A stretch of DNA of 64,000 bases from Rhizobium leguminosarum bv. trifolii WSM1325 (lineage in GTDB: Bacteria > Pseudomonadota > Alphaproteobacteria > Rhizobiales > Rhizobiaceae), in NCBI GenBank assembly GCA_000023185.1, contig CP001623.1:764925-828924 (forward strand). Reading direction: 5' to 3'. Under the pieces are notes generated by a model. That model was not told the origin of the DNA. It was given only the letters and a program-made list of their open reading frames with translations, and ran no database searches. Shown here one piece after another: positions 17,380 through 25,916 of the stretch (the first letter of the stretch is position 1; every line of letters begins with the position of its first letter). Both the position numbers and the translations under genes were made by a program.

Positions 17380-18201
17380 TCAGGCCGGCCGCGGCGGCGC
17401 GAGAACGCGCCGGGCAACCAGCAGTCCGACCAGCGTCACGGCGATCAGAATTCCGGAGATTGCCGCGACGCGCACATCGAGGGATTCCTCGATCAAAGCG
17501 AACATGCGCAGCGGCAAGACGGTCGTTCGGGCATCGGCGAGGAAAAGCGATACCGACACATTGTCGAGCGACTGGATGAAGACGAGGAATGCCCCGGCCA
17601 GAATGCCGGGCATCAGCAGCGGCAGGGTGACGCGCCGCAGTGTCCTGAACCAGCTCGCGCCCATCGTCGTCGATGCCTCGGCAAGCGAGGGATTGAGACC
17701 CTGGGCGACGACTGAGGCGGCGCGGTACATCAGCGGCCCGAAGACCACGACATGGCCTGATACGGTCAGCCAGAGCGACGGCTTGAAGCCGATGAAGTTG
17801 GCGACGATTAAGGCGGCAAGGCCGTAGACCAGGCTCGGCAGGACGAGCGGGGCGAGCAGCAGCGGCTCGATGGTGCCGGCGGTGCTGCGCTTCATGCGCG
17901 TCATGCCGATGGTTGCCGGAACCGCAAAGATCAGCGATCCGAGGACGGCAAGGCCGGCAATCTTCAGCGAGTTCCAGGCGGCGATATGTTCGGTCGCCGA
18001 TCGCACCGGATCGAGCAGCGCCGCGTACCACCTGAGCGAAAAGCCCTGCGGCGGATATTTCAGTGTCTGCCCCGAGGTGAACGACATCGTCAGCGCAATC
18101 ACGATCGGTGCGACGAGATAGATGACGCAGAGCCCGCCGAAACCGTAGACGAATGCCTTGTAGAGCATGACGGGAATGGGATTTTCGCGACGATCAGGCA
18201 T
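17380..18201 (-). CDS. ABC transporter permease, PotC-like
   Basis: A 273-residue inner-membrane permease with about six membrane segments. The coupling loop VAQGLNPSLAEASTTMGASWFRTLRRVTLPLLMPGILAG near residues 165-205 is the EAA motif of the spermidine/putrescine-type subfamily. It overlaps the upstream permease gene by 8 bp. It would pair with the PotB-like permease to import a cationic or other nitrogen compound; the substrate is unknown. Confidence 0.9.
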   Translation of the reverse strand: MPDRRENPIPVMLYKAFVYGFGGLCVIYLVAPIVIALTMSFTSGQTLKYPPQGFSLRWYAALLDPVRSATEHIAAWNSLKIAGLAVLGSLIFAVPATIGMTRMKRSTAGTIEPLLLAPLVLPSLVYGLAALIVANFIGFKPSLWLTVSGHVVVFGPLMYRAASVVAQGLNPSLAEASTTMGASWFRTLRRVTLPLLMPGILAGAFLVFIQSLDNVSVSLFLADARTTVLPLRMFALIEESLDVRVAAISGILIAVTLVGLLVARRVLAPPRPA

Positions 18202-19021
18202 GACCGACCAACCTCCTGTGACGGGACATCATGGTAAGGGCGACCAGCAGGCAGCCGGTGGACAGCAGGAGGACGACGGCGATGGCCGAGGCCAGCGGCC
18301 AGTCGAACAGCGTGCCGACTTCGCGGTAGATCAGCTGCGGAACATAGACGTTGCGCGCTCCGCCGATGACGGCCTGGGTAACGAAGGAGCTGCTGGTGCT
18401 GGCAAAGACCAGGATCCAGCCTGCCAGCAGGCCCGGCAGCATCAGCGGCAGAAGCACGGTGACAAATATGCGCCAGGGACCGGCGCCGGAAACCTGGGCG
18501 GCTTCCGTCAGTTGCACCGGCGTACGTGACAGGATCGCGATCAGCGGCAGGATGATCAGCGGCAGATCGATCTGGCACATGGCCATCACAAGGCCGAGTT
18601 CGGTAAACAGAAGGCTCGTCGGCATGCCCGTCAGGCCGAGCCCAACCAGCGCTTCGCTGATCGGCCCCTGGCGCCCGAGGATGACGATCCAGGCGAAGGT
18701 GCGCACGACATTGCTGGTCAGCATCGGAATGAGCGTCAGGAAGATCAGCACCTGCCGCAGGTTCCTGCCGCCATGCCAGTAGAGAAGCGCGATCGGCACG
18801 CCGAGCAAGGTCGTGCCGATGACGGTTTCGAGGCCGAGCCTTGCAGTATTGACGAGGACGCGGAAATTGAACGCGTCGCCGAAGAAGCGGGCATAATGTT
18901 CGAGGGTCGCTCCGCCGGGACCGGCGAAGCTGAAACCGACGAGGACGGCGAGCGGCGTTGCGAAGAACGCCACGGAAAGCAACAGCATCGGCAGGACGTA
19001 TGGGAAGCCGCTCGCCTTCAT
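18194..19021 (-). CDS. ABC transporter permease, PotB-like
   Basis: A 275-residue inner-membrane permease. The first helix is VLPMLLLSVAFFATPLAVLVGFSF, and the EAA loop RTPVQLTEAAQVSGAGPWRIFVTVLLPLMLPGLLAG lies in the second half. An in-frame GTG at 19024 precedes the ATG at 19021; the ATG, eight bases after GAGG, is preferred. It is the first of two permeases in this operon and follows the binding-protein gene by 9 bp. Confidence 0.9.
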   Translation of the reverse strand: MKASGFPYVLPMLLLSVAFFATPLAVLVGFSFAGPGGATLEHYARFFGDAFNFRVLVNTARLGLETVIGTTLLGVPIALLYWHGGRNLRQVLIFLTLIPMLTSNVVRTFAWIVILGRQGPISEALVGLGLTGMPTSLLFTELGLVMAMCQIDLPLIILPLIAILSRTPVQLTEAAQVSGAGPWRIFVTVLLPLMLPGLLAGWILVFASTSSSFVTQAVIGGARNVYVPQLIYREVGTLFDWPLASAIAVVLLLSTGCLLVALTMMSRHRRLVGHA

Positions 19022-19030
19022 CACATCACC

Positions 19031-20071
19031 TCAACCGGCAACCAGCGCATCGAACTGGCGAATCCAGTCGTCGCGGTTCTTGTTGATCGCGACCCAGTCC
19101 GGATAGACCATGGTCTTGATCTGGTCGCGGGTGACATAGGCTTCGATGCCGGGTGTCAGCGCCACGTCCTTGTTGGTCGGGAACATCTCGGTCGGCGGCT
19201 CCTTGAGCTGGTCCTGGGCGGCCTTGGAGATCGCGGCGTCCATGTAGGCATAGGCCGCGTCGAGATTGGCTGAGCCCTTGGTCAGGTGGATGTTGACGGG
19301 GGCTGCCGGCGAGCCGGTCTCCGGATGGACGAACTCGGCGTTGAGGCCGAGGCTCTTCAGGTGGGCGACATTGCCGGTCGAGCACATGAAGACGGCGATT
19401 TCGCCCTGCTGGAACAGCGTCATCTGATGGTTGGTGCTGTCGACCACGCCCTTCAGATGCTCCGGATGATCCTTGAACAGCTTGAAGACGGCGTCCATGT
19501 CGTTGGGGCCGGAACCGAAGATCTTGGCGATCTCGGTATAGGCCATGACGGCGGTGTTCGAGGCAAAGCCGGTCCAGGAAACCTTGCCTCTATAGGCCGG
19601 GTTCTCGAAGAGATCGCGATAACCCTTCGGCTTCGGAACGAGATCGGGATTGTAGGCGATGCCGTTGACTTCGATGGTCACGGTCGGGCCGTATTCGCCC
19701 TGGAAGGAGGGATCGAGCATTCCCCAGTTCTTGAGCTTGCTCGGATCGATCTTCTGGATGAGATCCTTCTCGATGGCGACGGCCATCTGGCCAGGCGACA
19801 TCAGCAGCGTGTCATAGGGCGGGTTTCCGGGGCTCGCCATGATCTTGGCAAGCTGATCCTGCGCCATCGCCGGGGCGATGGTCAGGTCATAGCCTGCATC
19901 CTTGACCATCGGCGTCAGCACTGTGCGGTAGGCGTCTTCCCAGCTGCCCGGGAAAGTGGCGGCAACGGCTCCGCCGTTGGCAGCACATGCGGGAAATGGA
20001 AGCATGGCCGATGCGGCAACACCGGCCGCCAGGAAACCGAACCCACGACGGGTAATCTGAAAGTCCTTCAT
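19031..20071 (-). CDS. ABC transporter substrate-binding protein, PotD-like, Tat-exported
   Basis: A 346-residue periplasmic binding protein of the PotD/PotF type. The N-terminus MKDFQITRRGFGFLAAGVAA carries a twin-arginine motif at residues 8-9, so export in folded form by the Tat system is predicted. The mature part has ATFPGSWEDAYRTVLTPM, PYDTLLMSPGQM and INKNRDDWIRQFDALV. The frame extends to a GTG at 20080 that overlaps the ATPase stop, but the ATG at 20071 with AGAGG upstream fits the signal better. The ligand is unknown; the operon's creatinase-like enzyme suggests a small nitrogenous compound. Confidence 0.87.
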   Translation of the reverse strand: MKDFQITRRGFGFLAAGVAASAMLPFPACAANGGAVAATFPGSWEDAYRTVLTPMVKDAGYDLTIAPAMAQDQLAKIMASPGNPPYDTLLMSPGQMAVAIEKDLIQKIDPSKLKNWGMLDPSFQGEYGPTVTIEVNGIAYNPDLVPKPKGYRDLFENPAYRGKVSWTGFASNTAVMAYTEIAKIFGSGPNDMDAVFKLFKDHPEHLKGVVDSTNHQMTLFQQGEIAVFMCSTGNVAHLKSLGLNAEFVHPETGSPAAPVNIHLTKGSANLDAAYAYMDAAISKAAQDQLKEPPTEMFPTNKDVALTPGIEAYVTRDQIKTMVYPDWVAINKNRDDWIRQFDALVAG

Positions 20072-20076
20072 CACGT

Positions 20077-21210
20077 TCACCTCTGTTGAATTGTTTCTTC
20101 ACTCATGATTTCCGGTTCGGCCGGAAAGGCGTGACACCTTGCGGTGTCGATCTCGGCAAATAGCTGCGTTCCCGGTTCGGGAATGAATGTGGAGGGGCCT
20201 CTGACCTCGGAGGCGCGCAGGCCCGTACCGTCTTCCAGAGCAAGGTCATGGACGAGGGAGGGGCCGAGCGGCACGGACACGGTCATGCGAACCGGCAGAG
20301 TGCTCTCGCTCGGTTGCGTCGACAGGCGAACCTCTTCCGGCCGGAAGGTGATCGTGACCTTCGAGCCGAGGGTGAAATTCAGCCGGCGCGGCAGGAGCAG
20401 GGTCCGGTCATTGGCAAGGCCGATCAGTGTGCTGGCGGCATCGAGCCGCAGCACCGTTCCATTGAGCATGTTTGCCTGGCCGATGAAGGTGTTGACGAAG
20501 AGCGTCTTCGGGCGATCATAGACGGTCATCGGCGTGTCGATCTGCTCGACATTGCCCTTGTTCATCAGCACCAGGCGGTTTGCGAGGCTCTGGGCCTCCT
20601 CCTGGTCGTGCGTGACGATCAGCGTCGTGATGCCGAGCGTCTTCTGCAGGTGCAGTAGCTCGACCTGCAGATCGAAACGCAAGGCGCGGTCGAGCGCGCC
20701 GAAGGGTTCGTCGAGCAGAAGAAGGGACGGGCGCCCGGCGATGGCGCGGGCGACGGCGACGCGCTGCTGCTGACCGCCGGAGAGTTCCCGCGGCAGGCGG
20801 TTGCCGTAATCCTTGAGCCTGACGAGAGACAGCATCTCCTCGACGCGCGCCTTGCGCTCAGCGCGAGGAAGCTTCTGGCAGGCGAGCGGATAGGCGATGT
20901 TTTCAGCGACCGTCAGATGCGGAAACAAAGCATAGTTCTGGAAAACCATGCCGACGCCGCGCGAGCGGGCCGAGACATCGGCCAAGTCCTTCTCCCCGAG
21001 CACAATCCTGCCGGTCTTCGGCTGGATCAGCCCGGCAATGGCGCGCAGCACGGTCGACTTGCCGCAGCCGCTCGGCCCGAGCAGGGCAACGATCTCGCCG
21101 GCCTCGATATCGAAGGCCACGTCGCTGATGGCATTCTGGCCACCATAGCTGTGTGTGAGGCCCTGAACGCTGAGCCGTTTGCGTTCAGCCATATTCGGTA
21201 TGCCTGGCAT
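20077..21210 (-). CDS. ABC transporter ATP-binding protein, PotA-like
   Basis: A 377-residue ATPase: Walker A GPSGCGKST near residues 46-54, signature [15 protein letters not shown], Walker B LLLLDEPFGALD, and a C-terminal TOBE domain. The frame is open to 21312, but the ATG at 21210 has GGGAGG upstream, and a predicted sigma-54 start site near 21313 would leave the longer form without a leader. It is the first gene of the operon (ATPase, binding protein, two permeases, M24 protein, flavin reductase). An alternative start is the ATG at 21192. Confidence 0.9.
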   Translation of the reverse strand: MPGIPNMAERKRLSVQGLTHSYGGQNAISDVAFDIEAGEIVALLGPSGCGKSTVLRAIAGLIQPKTGRIVLGEKDLADVSARSRGVGMVFQNYALFPHLTVAENIAYPLACQKLPRAERKARVEEMLSLVRLKDYGNRLPRELSGGQQQRVAVARAIAGRPSLLLLDEPFGALDRALRFDLQVELLHLQKTLGITTLIVTHDQEEAQSLANRLVLMNKGNVEQIDTPMTVYDRPKTLFVNTFIGQANMLNGTVLRLDAASTLIGLANDRTLLLPRRLNFTLGSKVTITFRPEEVRLSTQPSESTLPVRMTVSVPLGPSLVHDLALEDGTGLRASEVRGPSTFIPEPGTQLFAEIDTARCHAFPAEPEIMSEETIQQR

Positions 21211-21323
21211 AGGGCCTCCCTGGTTCTGGGTCGAGGTCACGGATTGCTGCGCGGTCTCCGGGACAAGACGGAGATGCGGTCCGGCGAGAAATTTTGCGTC
21301 GAGCTTGTTCATGAGAAGCGAAT

Positions 21324-21339
21324 TGCAAGCGGCGTGCCA
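21324..21339 (-). promoter_or_regulatory. Sigma-54 (RpoN) promoter for the PotA-like operon
   Basis: The minus strand reads TGGCACGCCGCTTGCA, an exact match to the consensus TGGCACG-N4-TTGCW, with GG (-24) and GC (-12) separated by 10 bp. Transcription would begin near 21313, giving a leader of about 100 bases before the ATG at 21210. Confidence 0.8.
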
Positions 21340-21400
21340 GTTTTGTCGTTCGCCGCTGACGGCGATACCAAGTCTATGAAAATAAATAGATATTTTTGAC

Positions 21401-21424
21401 TTACAAACTTTCGAAAGTTTGTAA
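21401..21424. promoter_or_regulatory. Perfect 24-bp palindrome, candidate activator or repressor site
   Basis: The half site TTACAAACTTTC is followed by its exact reverse complement. The centre (21412.5) lies 75 bp upstream of the -24 GG of the minus-strand sigma-54 promoter, a normal distance for an enhancer-binding protein. A related core, TTCGAAA-N-TT, sits at 21654-21663, about 100 bp upstream of the plus-strand -24. A binding site for the GntR regulator at 25003 is the alternative. Confidence 0.6.
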
Positions 21425-21723
21425 TAATAATTATTCCATTTAAAATTCGAATTTACTTTTTGTATAAATTTTCGCCAGCGTCGTATATTAAATGGGCATC
21501 AGATAGAAACAGCCACGGCCCCTGAACGGGCGATCAAGCGCCGAAAAGCGCGGGGTTTGGCATCTGAAGAGGTGTTTTTGGGTCTTGTGAGCGAATGCGG
21601 CGGTCAAAAGTGATGCGGCAGGGCCGGCAAGCGTAAAAATTGTGCATCATATGTTCGAAACTTCATGCGAAAAATATTGCGAAATTCTATCAGAAATGTC
21701 GTCATCAACAAAAATCCTATTGA

Positions 21724-21736
21724 TATCAGATAATTA
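21724..21736 (+). promoter_or_regulatory. Candidate IHF binding site
   Basis: TATCAGATAATTA matches the IHF core WATCAR-N4-TTR. It lies about 20-30 bp upstream of the plus-strand sigma-54 -24 element, between it and the candidate upstream site, where DNA bending usually assists sigma-54 activation. The motif is short, so chance occurrence is possible. Confidence 0.45.
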
Positions 21737-21754
21737 TTGACGCGCCACTGCAGG

Positions 21755-21770
21755 TGGCACGGCGATTGCA
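21755..21770 (+). promoter_or_regulatory. Sigma-54 (RpoN) promoter for the amino-acid binding protein operon
   Basis: TGGCACGGCGATTGCA matches the consensus TGGCACG-N4-TTGCW exactly, with GG (-24, 21756-21757) and GC (-12, 21768-21769) 10 bp apart. The predicted start is near 21781, about 36 bp before the ATG at 21817. Confidence 0.8.
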
Positions 21771-21816
21771 TGGATGATCCCGAGAATTCACCGGTACAAA
21801 AATGAAAGGGGATCAC

Positions 21817-22749
21817 ATGATGCGCATTCATAAAATCTTGAAGGCCGGGGTTGCCGGAGCGATGGTCTCTTTGATCGCGGCCTCTGCTTATGCCGCCGGA
21901 GGTGCCGCTGAGAAGATGACGCCTGATGCCGATGTCGCCAAGCTCCCCGGCGTCGTCCTGACGCAGAAACTGGCCGACGGGCTGCCGCCCTCCATCAAGT
22001 CATCGGGCGTGCTGAAGGTCGCGACCGACCTGACGCCGCCGATCAGCTTTCATGGCGAAGACGGCAAGCTGATCGGCATCGATGCCGATATTGCTGCCGC
22101 ACTCGGCGTCATCCTGGGCCTCGATGTTGAGATGACCGATGTCGGCGCAGGTGCCGCAATCGTGCCCTCCATATTGGCGAAGCGCTTCGACCTCTCGATC
22201 TCGGGCATCAACGACGATCCGGAGCTGGAAAAGCAGGTCGACGTCATCGACTATATGTATGACGCTACGACGATCATGACGATCAAGGACAATCCTCTCG
22301 CCATCAAGGGCATGGAGGATCTGTGCGGCAAGAAGGTCGCCGTTCCCGTCGGTACCTTCCAGGCGAAAATGGTCGAGGCGGCATCCGCCATATGCGCGAC
22401 CCCGGTCAACATCATGTCGATCCCGAAAATGCCGGATGTGCTGCAGGCCGTCCGCACGGGGAGAGCTGACGCAACGGTCAACGGCTACGCCACCAGCGTC
22501 TACACGACCGAGCACCAGACCGGAAACGGCAAGGGCCTGCAGGCGCTGCCGGATATCCGCCTTGCCGTCGGTTATCTCGGCATGCTGACGGCCAAGGACA
22601 ATCCGCAGCTGCGCGACAGCGTCGTTGCCGCCTTGCAGCAGATGGTGGACTCCGGCGCCTACGAGACCATCATGAAGAAGTGGAGCCTCGGACCGCTGGC
22701 CGTGAAGACCGTCAAGGTCAACGACGCTGCCAACATGCCTGCGGATTGA
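21817..22749 (+). CDS. Polar amino-acid ABC transporter substrate-binding protein
   Basis: A 310-residue periplasmic binding protein of family 3. The start at 21817 (MMRIHKILK) has AAAGGGGATCAC upstream and opens a Sec signal (AGVAGAMVSLIAASAYA, cleavage near AYA-AGG). The mature part shows GVLKVATDLTPPISFHGEDGKLIGIDADIAAAL, typical of glutamine/cystine-type binding proteins, and GKKVAVPVGTFQA. It would be transcribed from the sigma-54 promoter at 21755-21770, suggesting use as a nitrogen source. The permease follows after 5 bp. Confidence 0.9.
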   Translation: MMRIHKILKAGVAGAMVSLIAASAYAAGGAAEKMTPDADVAKLPGVVLTQKLADGLPPSIKSSGVLKVATDLTPPISFHGEDGKLIGIDADIAAALGVILGLDVEMTDVGAGAAIVPSILAKRFDLSISGINDDPELEKQVDVIDYMYDATTIMTIKDNPLAIKGMEDLCGKKVAVPVGTFQAKMVEAASAICATPVNIMSIPKMPDVLQAVRTGRADATVNGYATSVYTTEHQTGNGKGLQALPDIRLAVGYLGMLTAKDNPQLRDSVVAALQQMVDSGAYETIMKKWSLGPLAVKTVKVNDAANMPAD

Positions 22750-22754
22750 CGCTG

Positions 22755-23645
22755 ATGGCCCTGTTTCAAGCGTCACCCATATCGCTCTCCCTTGCGCCAT
22801 CGGTCGGAAGACCGATGCGTTGGGGGCAGATCGCAACCGGTGCCATCGCGATTTCAGCGCTGGCCTTCTTTGCGCTCGTCGTCGGGCAGAGCCAGAGCAT
22901 CCAGTGGTCCGAGATCCCCCGCTATCTGGTGGATCCTTCGATCCTGCGCGGCGTGCTGCTGACGCTTGAACTGACGGCTGGCGCCATGGTGTTCGGCATC
23001 GTGCTCGGATGCCTGCTGGCGCTGATGGCGACGAGCCAGAACCCGGTTCTCAAGGTGATCGCCGCCGGCTTCGTCTGGTGGTTTCGCGGCGTGCCGCTGA
23101 TTGTCCAGATCTTCTTCTGGTTCAATATCGCCCTCTTCATCCCGCAGGTCGGGATGGGAAGCTTCACCATTTCGATCAACGATCTGGTGACACCGGCCCT
23201 GGCCGGCTTCCTCGCACTCGGACTGCACGAAGCCGCGAACATGTCGGAGATCATCCGCGGTGGCCTGGTCGCGGTCGATCGCGGCCAGCGCGAGGCGGCC
23301 ACGGCGCTCGGGCTGAAAAAGACACAGACTTTTCTCACCGTCATCATGCCCCAGGCCACGCGTATCATCGTGCCGCCGACCGGGAACCAGGCCATCGGCA
23401 TGCTCAAGGCCACTGCCATCGTCTCGGTCATCGGCATGCAGGATCTGCTGACGCAGGCCCAGGCGATCTACGCCCGGAACTTCCTGGTCATCGAACTGCT
23501 GTTCGTCGCCTCGATCTGGTACCTCGCCATCACGAGCGTGGCATCCATAGGCCAGCACTATCTCGAAAAGCGTCTCGTTCCGACAGGCCGGACAGCAGAG
23601 AAGCCTCGCTCCCGGAGGGGCGTGATCGCGGATCGATCGTCGTGA
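22755..23645 (+). CDS. Polar amino-acid ABC transporter permease
   Basis: A 296-residue inner-membrane permease of the His/Glu/Gln/Arg family. The N-terminal helix ATGAIAISALAFFALVV is followed by ILRGVLLTLELTAGAMVFGIVLG, WWFRGVPLIVQIFFWFN and the EAA loop HEAANMSEIIRGGLVAVDRGQREAATALGLKKTQ. The C-terminal tail is basic. The ATG is five bases after the binding-protein stop, with no independent Shine-Dalgarno, so translation is probably coupled. No ATPase gene follows; the energising subunit must come from elsewhere. Confidence 0.9.
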   Translation: MALFQASPISLSLAPSVGRPMRWGQIATGAIAISALAFFALVVGQSQSIQWSEIPRYLVDPSILRGVLLTLELTAGAMVFGIVLGCLLALMATSQNPVLKVIAAGFVWWFRGVPLIVQIFFWFNIALFIPQVGMGSFTISINDLVTPALAGFLALGLHEAANMSEIIRGGLVAVDRGQREAATALGLKKTQTFLTVIMPQATRIIVPPTGNQAIGMLKATAIVSVIGMQDLLTQAQAIYARNFLVIELLFVASIWYLAITSVASIGQHYLEKRLVPTGRTAEKPRSRRGVIADRSS

Positions 23646-23713
23646 ATTGAGATCAACAACGAAGGGGTCGCCAGTGCAGCGCGCCCCGTCAGGAAACAGC
23701 AGAGGAGCATGAC

Positions 23714-24844
23714 ATGAAATTGGGAATCGACAGCATAAAGCTGCCTGAGGCGAAGAAGCGGGGGCCGCTGGCAAGCCTTGATCACGTCAAGGAACTTGGG
23801 CTCGCAGGCATCTTCTTCAGTACGGCGCTGGACATGAGCCCCGACCTCGACAGCGGCCTGCTGCGCGACATCAGGGCGAAGGCCGACGACCTTGGCCTCT
23901 ATCTCGAAAGCGGCATCGGCAAGATCAATCCCTATTGCAGCGCCGAGGAACCGGTACTCCGGGCCGCCGGCGGCGGCGATATCATTGCCGGTTTCACGCG
24001 CATGATCGAGGCAAGTGCCGCGATCGGCTGCCATGAGCTTTGGGTTGCACCGGGCAATTTCAAGGGCGAATATCGCGGCCGGCTGGCCAATGACCGCTTC
24101 CGCACCGACGTGACCTGGGAAGAGCAGTTGCTCGGAATTGAAAACGTCCTCCGCAAGCTGGCGCCCGTCGCACGTGCCAATGGCGCGCACATGAACATCG
24201 AAACCCATGACGAGATCACGTCCTTCGAGATCCTGCGATTGATCGAGAAGGTCGGCGCCGATTGCGTCGGCGTCGTCTTCGACACGGCAAACGGACTGCA
24301 GCGGGGCGAGCATCCGGTCTTCGCCGCCAAGCGCCTGGCTCCTCATATCCGACAGACCCATATCAAGGATGCCTATGTCGGCCGCGCTCCGGGTGGTCTC
24401 GATTTCCAGACCAGACCCGTTGGCGGCGGCATTGTCGATTTCGCCGCGATCCTTCCCATTCTCAGCGACGCCAGCGCCGCGCTGAACCTGTCGCTGGAGG
24501 TTGCCCAGTCTGTCGCCGACAAGCCTCGCAAGGCCAATCCACGCCAGTGCATCGAGATCGACGATCCGGTCTGGCGAGCTGGCCACCCGGACCTGACGGC
24601 GGATGAGCTTGCGGCCTACATGGCGATGGTGGATGCCTATGAAAAGCGGGTCGCCTCCGGAGCGGTTCTCGACTGGGAAGCCTACGAGAGCAGCCGCTAC
24701 GGCTACCCGACCTATGAGGTGCAATCCTACGGTTTCGACGAGGCGATTGGTTTCATCAAGCAGTCGGCCCGCCACATCGAGGCTATTTGCGCCGAAAAGG
24801 GTATTACCTTGTCCCCGCCGGCAAAAGAACAAAAGGCAGCCTAG
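23714..24844 (+). CDS. Sugar phosphate isomerase/epimerase (xylose isomerase-like TIM barrel)
   Basis: A 376-residue protein of the AP-endonuclease-2/xylose-isomerase-like TIM barrel family. Likely divalent-metal ligands are seen in MNIETHDE (Glu), GVVFDTANG (Asp), RQTHIKDAY (His) and LSLEVAQ (Glu). An extra segment of about 80 residues follows the barrel (LTADELAAYMAMVDAYEKR...). GAGGAG precedes the ATG. Family members isomerise or epimerise sugars and inositols; the substrate here is unknown. It lies 68 bp after the amino-acid permease and is probably cotranscribed. Confidence 0.8.
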   Translation: MKLGIDSIKLPEAKKRGPLASLDHVKELGLAGIFFSTALDMSPDLDSGLLRDIRAKADDLGLYLESGIGKINPYCSAEEPVLRAAGGGDIIAGFTRMIEASAAIGCHELWVAPGNFKGEYRGRLANDRFRTDVTWEEQLLGIENVLRKLAPVARANGAHMNIETHDEITSFEILRLIEKVGADCVGVVFDTANGLQRGEHPVFAAKRLAPHIRQTHIKDAYVGRAPGGLDFQTRPVGGGIVDFAAILPILSDASAALNLSLEVAQSVADKPRKANPRQCIEIDDPVWRAGHPDLTADELAAYMAMVDAYEKRVASGAVLDWEAYESSRYGYPTYEVQSYGFDEAIGFIKQSARHIEAICAEKGITLSPPAKEQKAA

Positions 24845-25002
24845 CCTTTGAAGATAGCGCGGGCGGAGATTTTTGTCGGCGCCTTCAATTGGGATTTCTA
24901 TCAAAATGCAGTGGTTGCGCAGAAACATTCTTATAGAAATAATTACAACGAACAGATATTCGGTGCACGAGTAACTGGACGCAAAACATACCGAGGCTTG
25001 AA

Positions 25003-25761
25003 GTGGTGAAGGCAATAAGGAAGACGCGCCGTCAAAGCGTCAAGGCGCCACCCGCGTCCATTGGGGCGGTCGATAGCGCCGACAACAACGACGACGTCTC
25101 CGAGCGCATTCGCGCCACGCTGGCGGCAGCTATCGGTGAAGGCGCCTTAAAGCCGGGCACGAAAATCCTGGAGGAGGCGATCGCGGAGCATTTTGGGGTT
25201 AGCCGCACGGTCGTACGCGGCGCGCTCGGTGTTCTCGAAAGTGATCACCTCCTGGAGCGAAAGAGAAACCGCGGCACTTTTGTTGCCGAACCCAGCATTG
25301 CCCAGGCCAAGAACCTGTTCGAAGCCCGCCGAAAACTTGAAGGACTTCTGCTGGAACTCGTTATTGCACGGGCAACGGCCGAACAACTCGATGCCCTGCA
25401 AAAACTGACCGACGAAGAAGAGCACATCCATCATCATGGTGATGAGAAATCCAAGACGGTTCTGTCTGGCAAATTTCATATCGTACTCGCCGAAACCGCC
25501 GGAAATCCTGTCTTGACGGAAATGCTGTCGAAGATCGTCGCTCGCCTGTCCCTCGTCATGTCCCTGTACGAAGAAGAGCGTAAGGACGATTGCGGCGCAG
25601 ACCACCACCGAATGATCGTGGCTGCGCTGAAGGCCAAGGACCTGGCGAAGGCTCAGCAACTAATGGACCATCACCTGGCCGATATCGAGGGCCGAGTGCG
25701 GCTCACCGAAGGACACGGTGATCGGCATACGTTCCTGGCTGTCCTGGAGAACTTCTCGTAG
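25003..25761 (+). CDS. GntR-family transcriptional regulator, FadR/FCD subfamily
   Basis: A 252-residue regulator starting at GTG (GAGG nine bases upstream). A disordered N-terminus precedes the winged helix at about residues 30-98 (IRATLAAAIGEGALKPGTKILEEAIAEHFGVSRTVVRGALGVLE, then KRNRGTFVAEPS). The FCD ligand domain follows (KFHIVLAETAGNPVLTEML, DDCGADHHRMIVAALKAKD), with histidines that usually bind a metal and an organic acid. It is 158 bp after the epimerase gene and may regulate the two divergent operons at 21.2-21.8 kb. Confidence 0.88.
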   Translation: MVKAIRKTRRQSVKAPPASIGAVDSADNNDDVSERIRATLAAAIGEGALKPGTKILEEAIAEHFGVSRTVVRGALGVLESDHLLERKRNRGTFVAEPSIAQAKNLFEARRKLEGLLLELVIARATAEQLDALQKLTDEEEHIHHHGDEKSKTVLSGKFHIVLAETAGNPVLTEMLSKIVARLSLVMSLYEEERKDDCGADHHRMIVAALKAKDLAKAQQLMDHHLADIEGRVRLTEGHGDRHTFLAVLENFS

Positions 25762-25916
25762 TTTCGAACGTCGCTCTCCGAATAAGATATGGCCATCAAT
25801 GTTCGCTTTGATGGGAATCAAACCGACGAGATGGAGATCTTTCTTGTGACCCCGGCCCTAGCGGAGTTGCAATTGACGTTTGGCCGGTGCGACCCGCCGT
25901 ATGGCAAATGACGGCT

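Larger units (their letters stand above)
21211..21816. promoter_or_regulatory. 606-bp divergent control region
   Basis: This gene-free region separates the PotA-like operon (minus) from the amino-acid binding protein operon (plus). It holds two outward-facing sigma-54 promoters (21324-21339 and 21755-21770), a perfect 24-bp palindrome (21401-21424), an IHF-type site (21724-21736) and a second TTCGAA core at 21654-21659. The middle is AT-rich, unlike the flanking genes. A possible short reading frame at 21604-21831 on the minus strand looks accidental. Confidence 0.8.

Noticed and set aside
21401..21424. NifA-type upstream activating site
   Set aside because: The palindrome reads ACA...TGT rather than TGT-N10-ACA, so it is not a NifA site.
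21604..21831. Short minus-strand frame in the divergent control region
   Set aside because: It runs through the plus-strand promoter and IHF site, has no recognisable features and is AT-rich noncoding-like DNA.
23558..25015. 485-codon minus-strand frame
   Set aside because: It is antisense to the TIM-barrel gene and permease end and shows shadow-type composition.
25807..25822. Hairpin TTTGAT-GGGA-ATCAAA between convergent genes
   Set aside because: The stem is only 6 bp, weak, and lacks a T-run; it is not convincing as a terminator.
25789..25911. 40-codon plus-strand frame between the GntR and HD-GYP genes
   Set aside because: It has no ribosome-binding site, no recognisable features and ends six bases before the convergent gene's stop.
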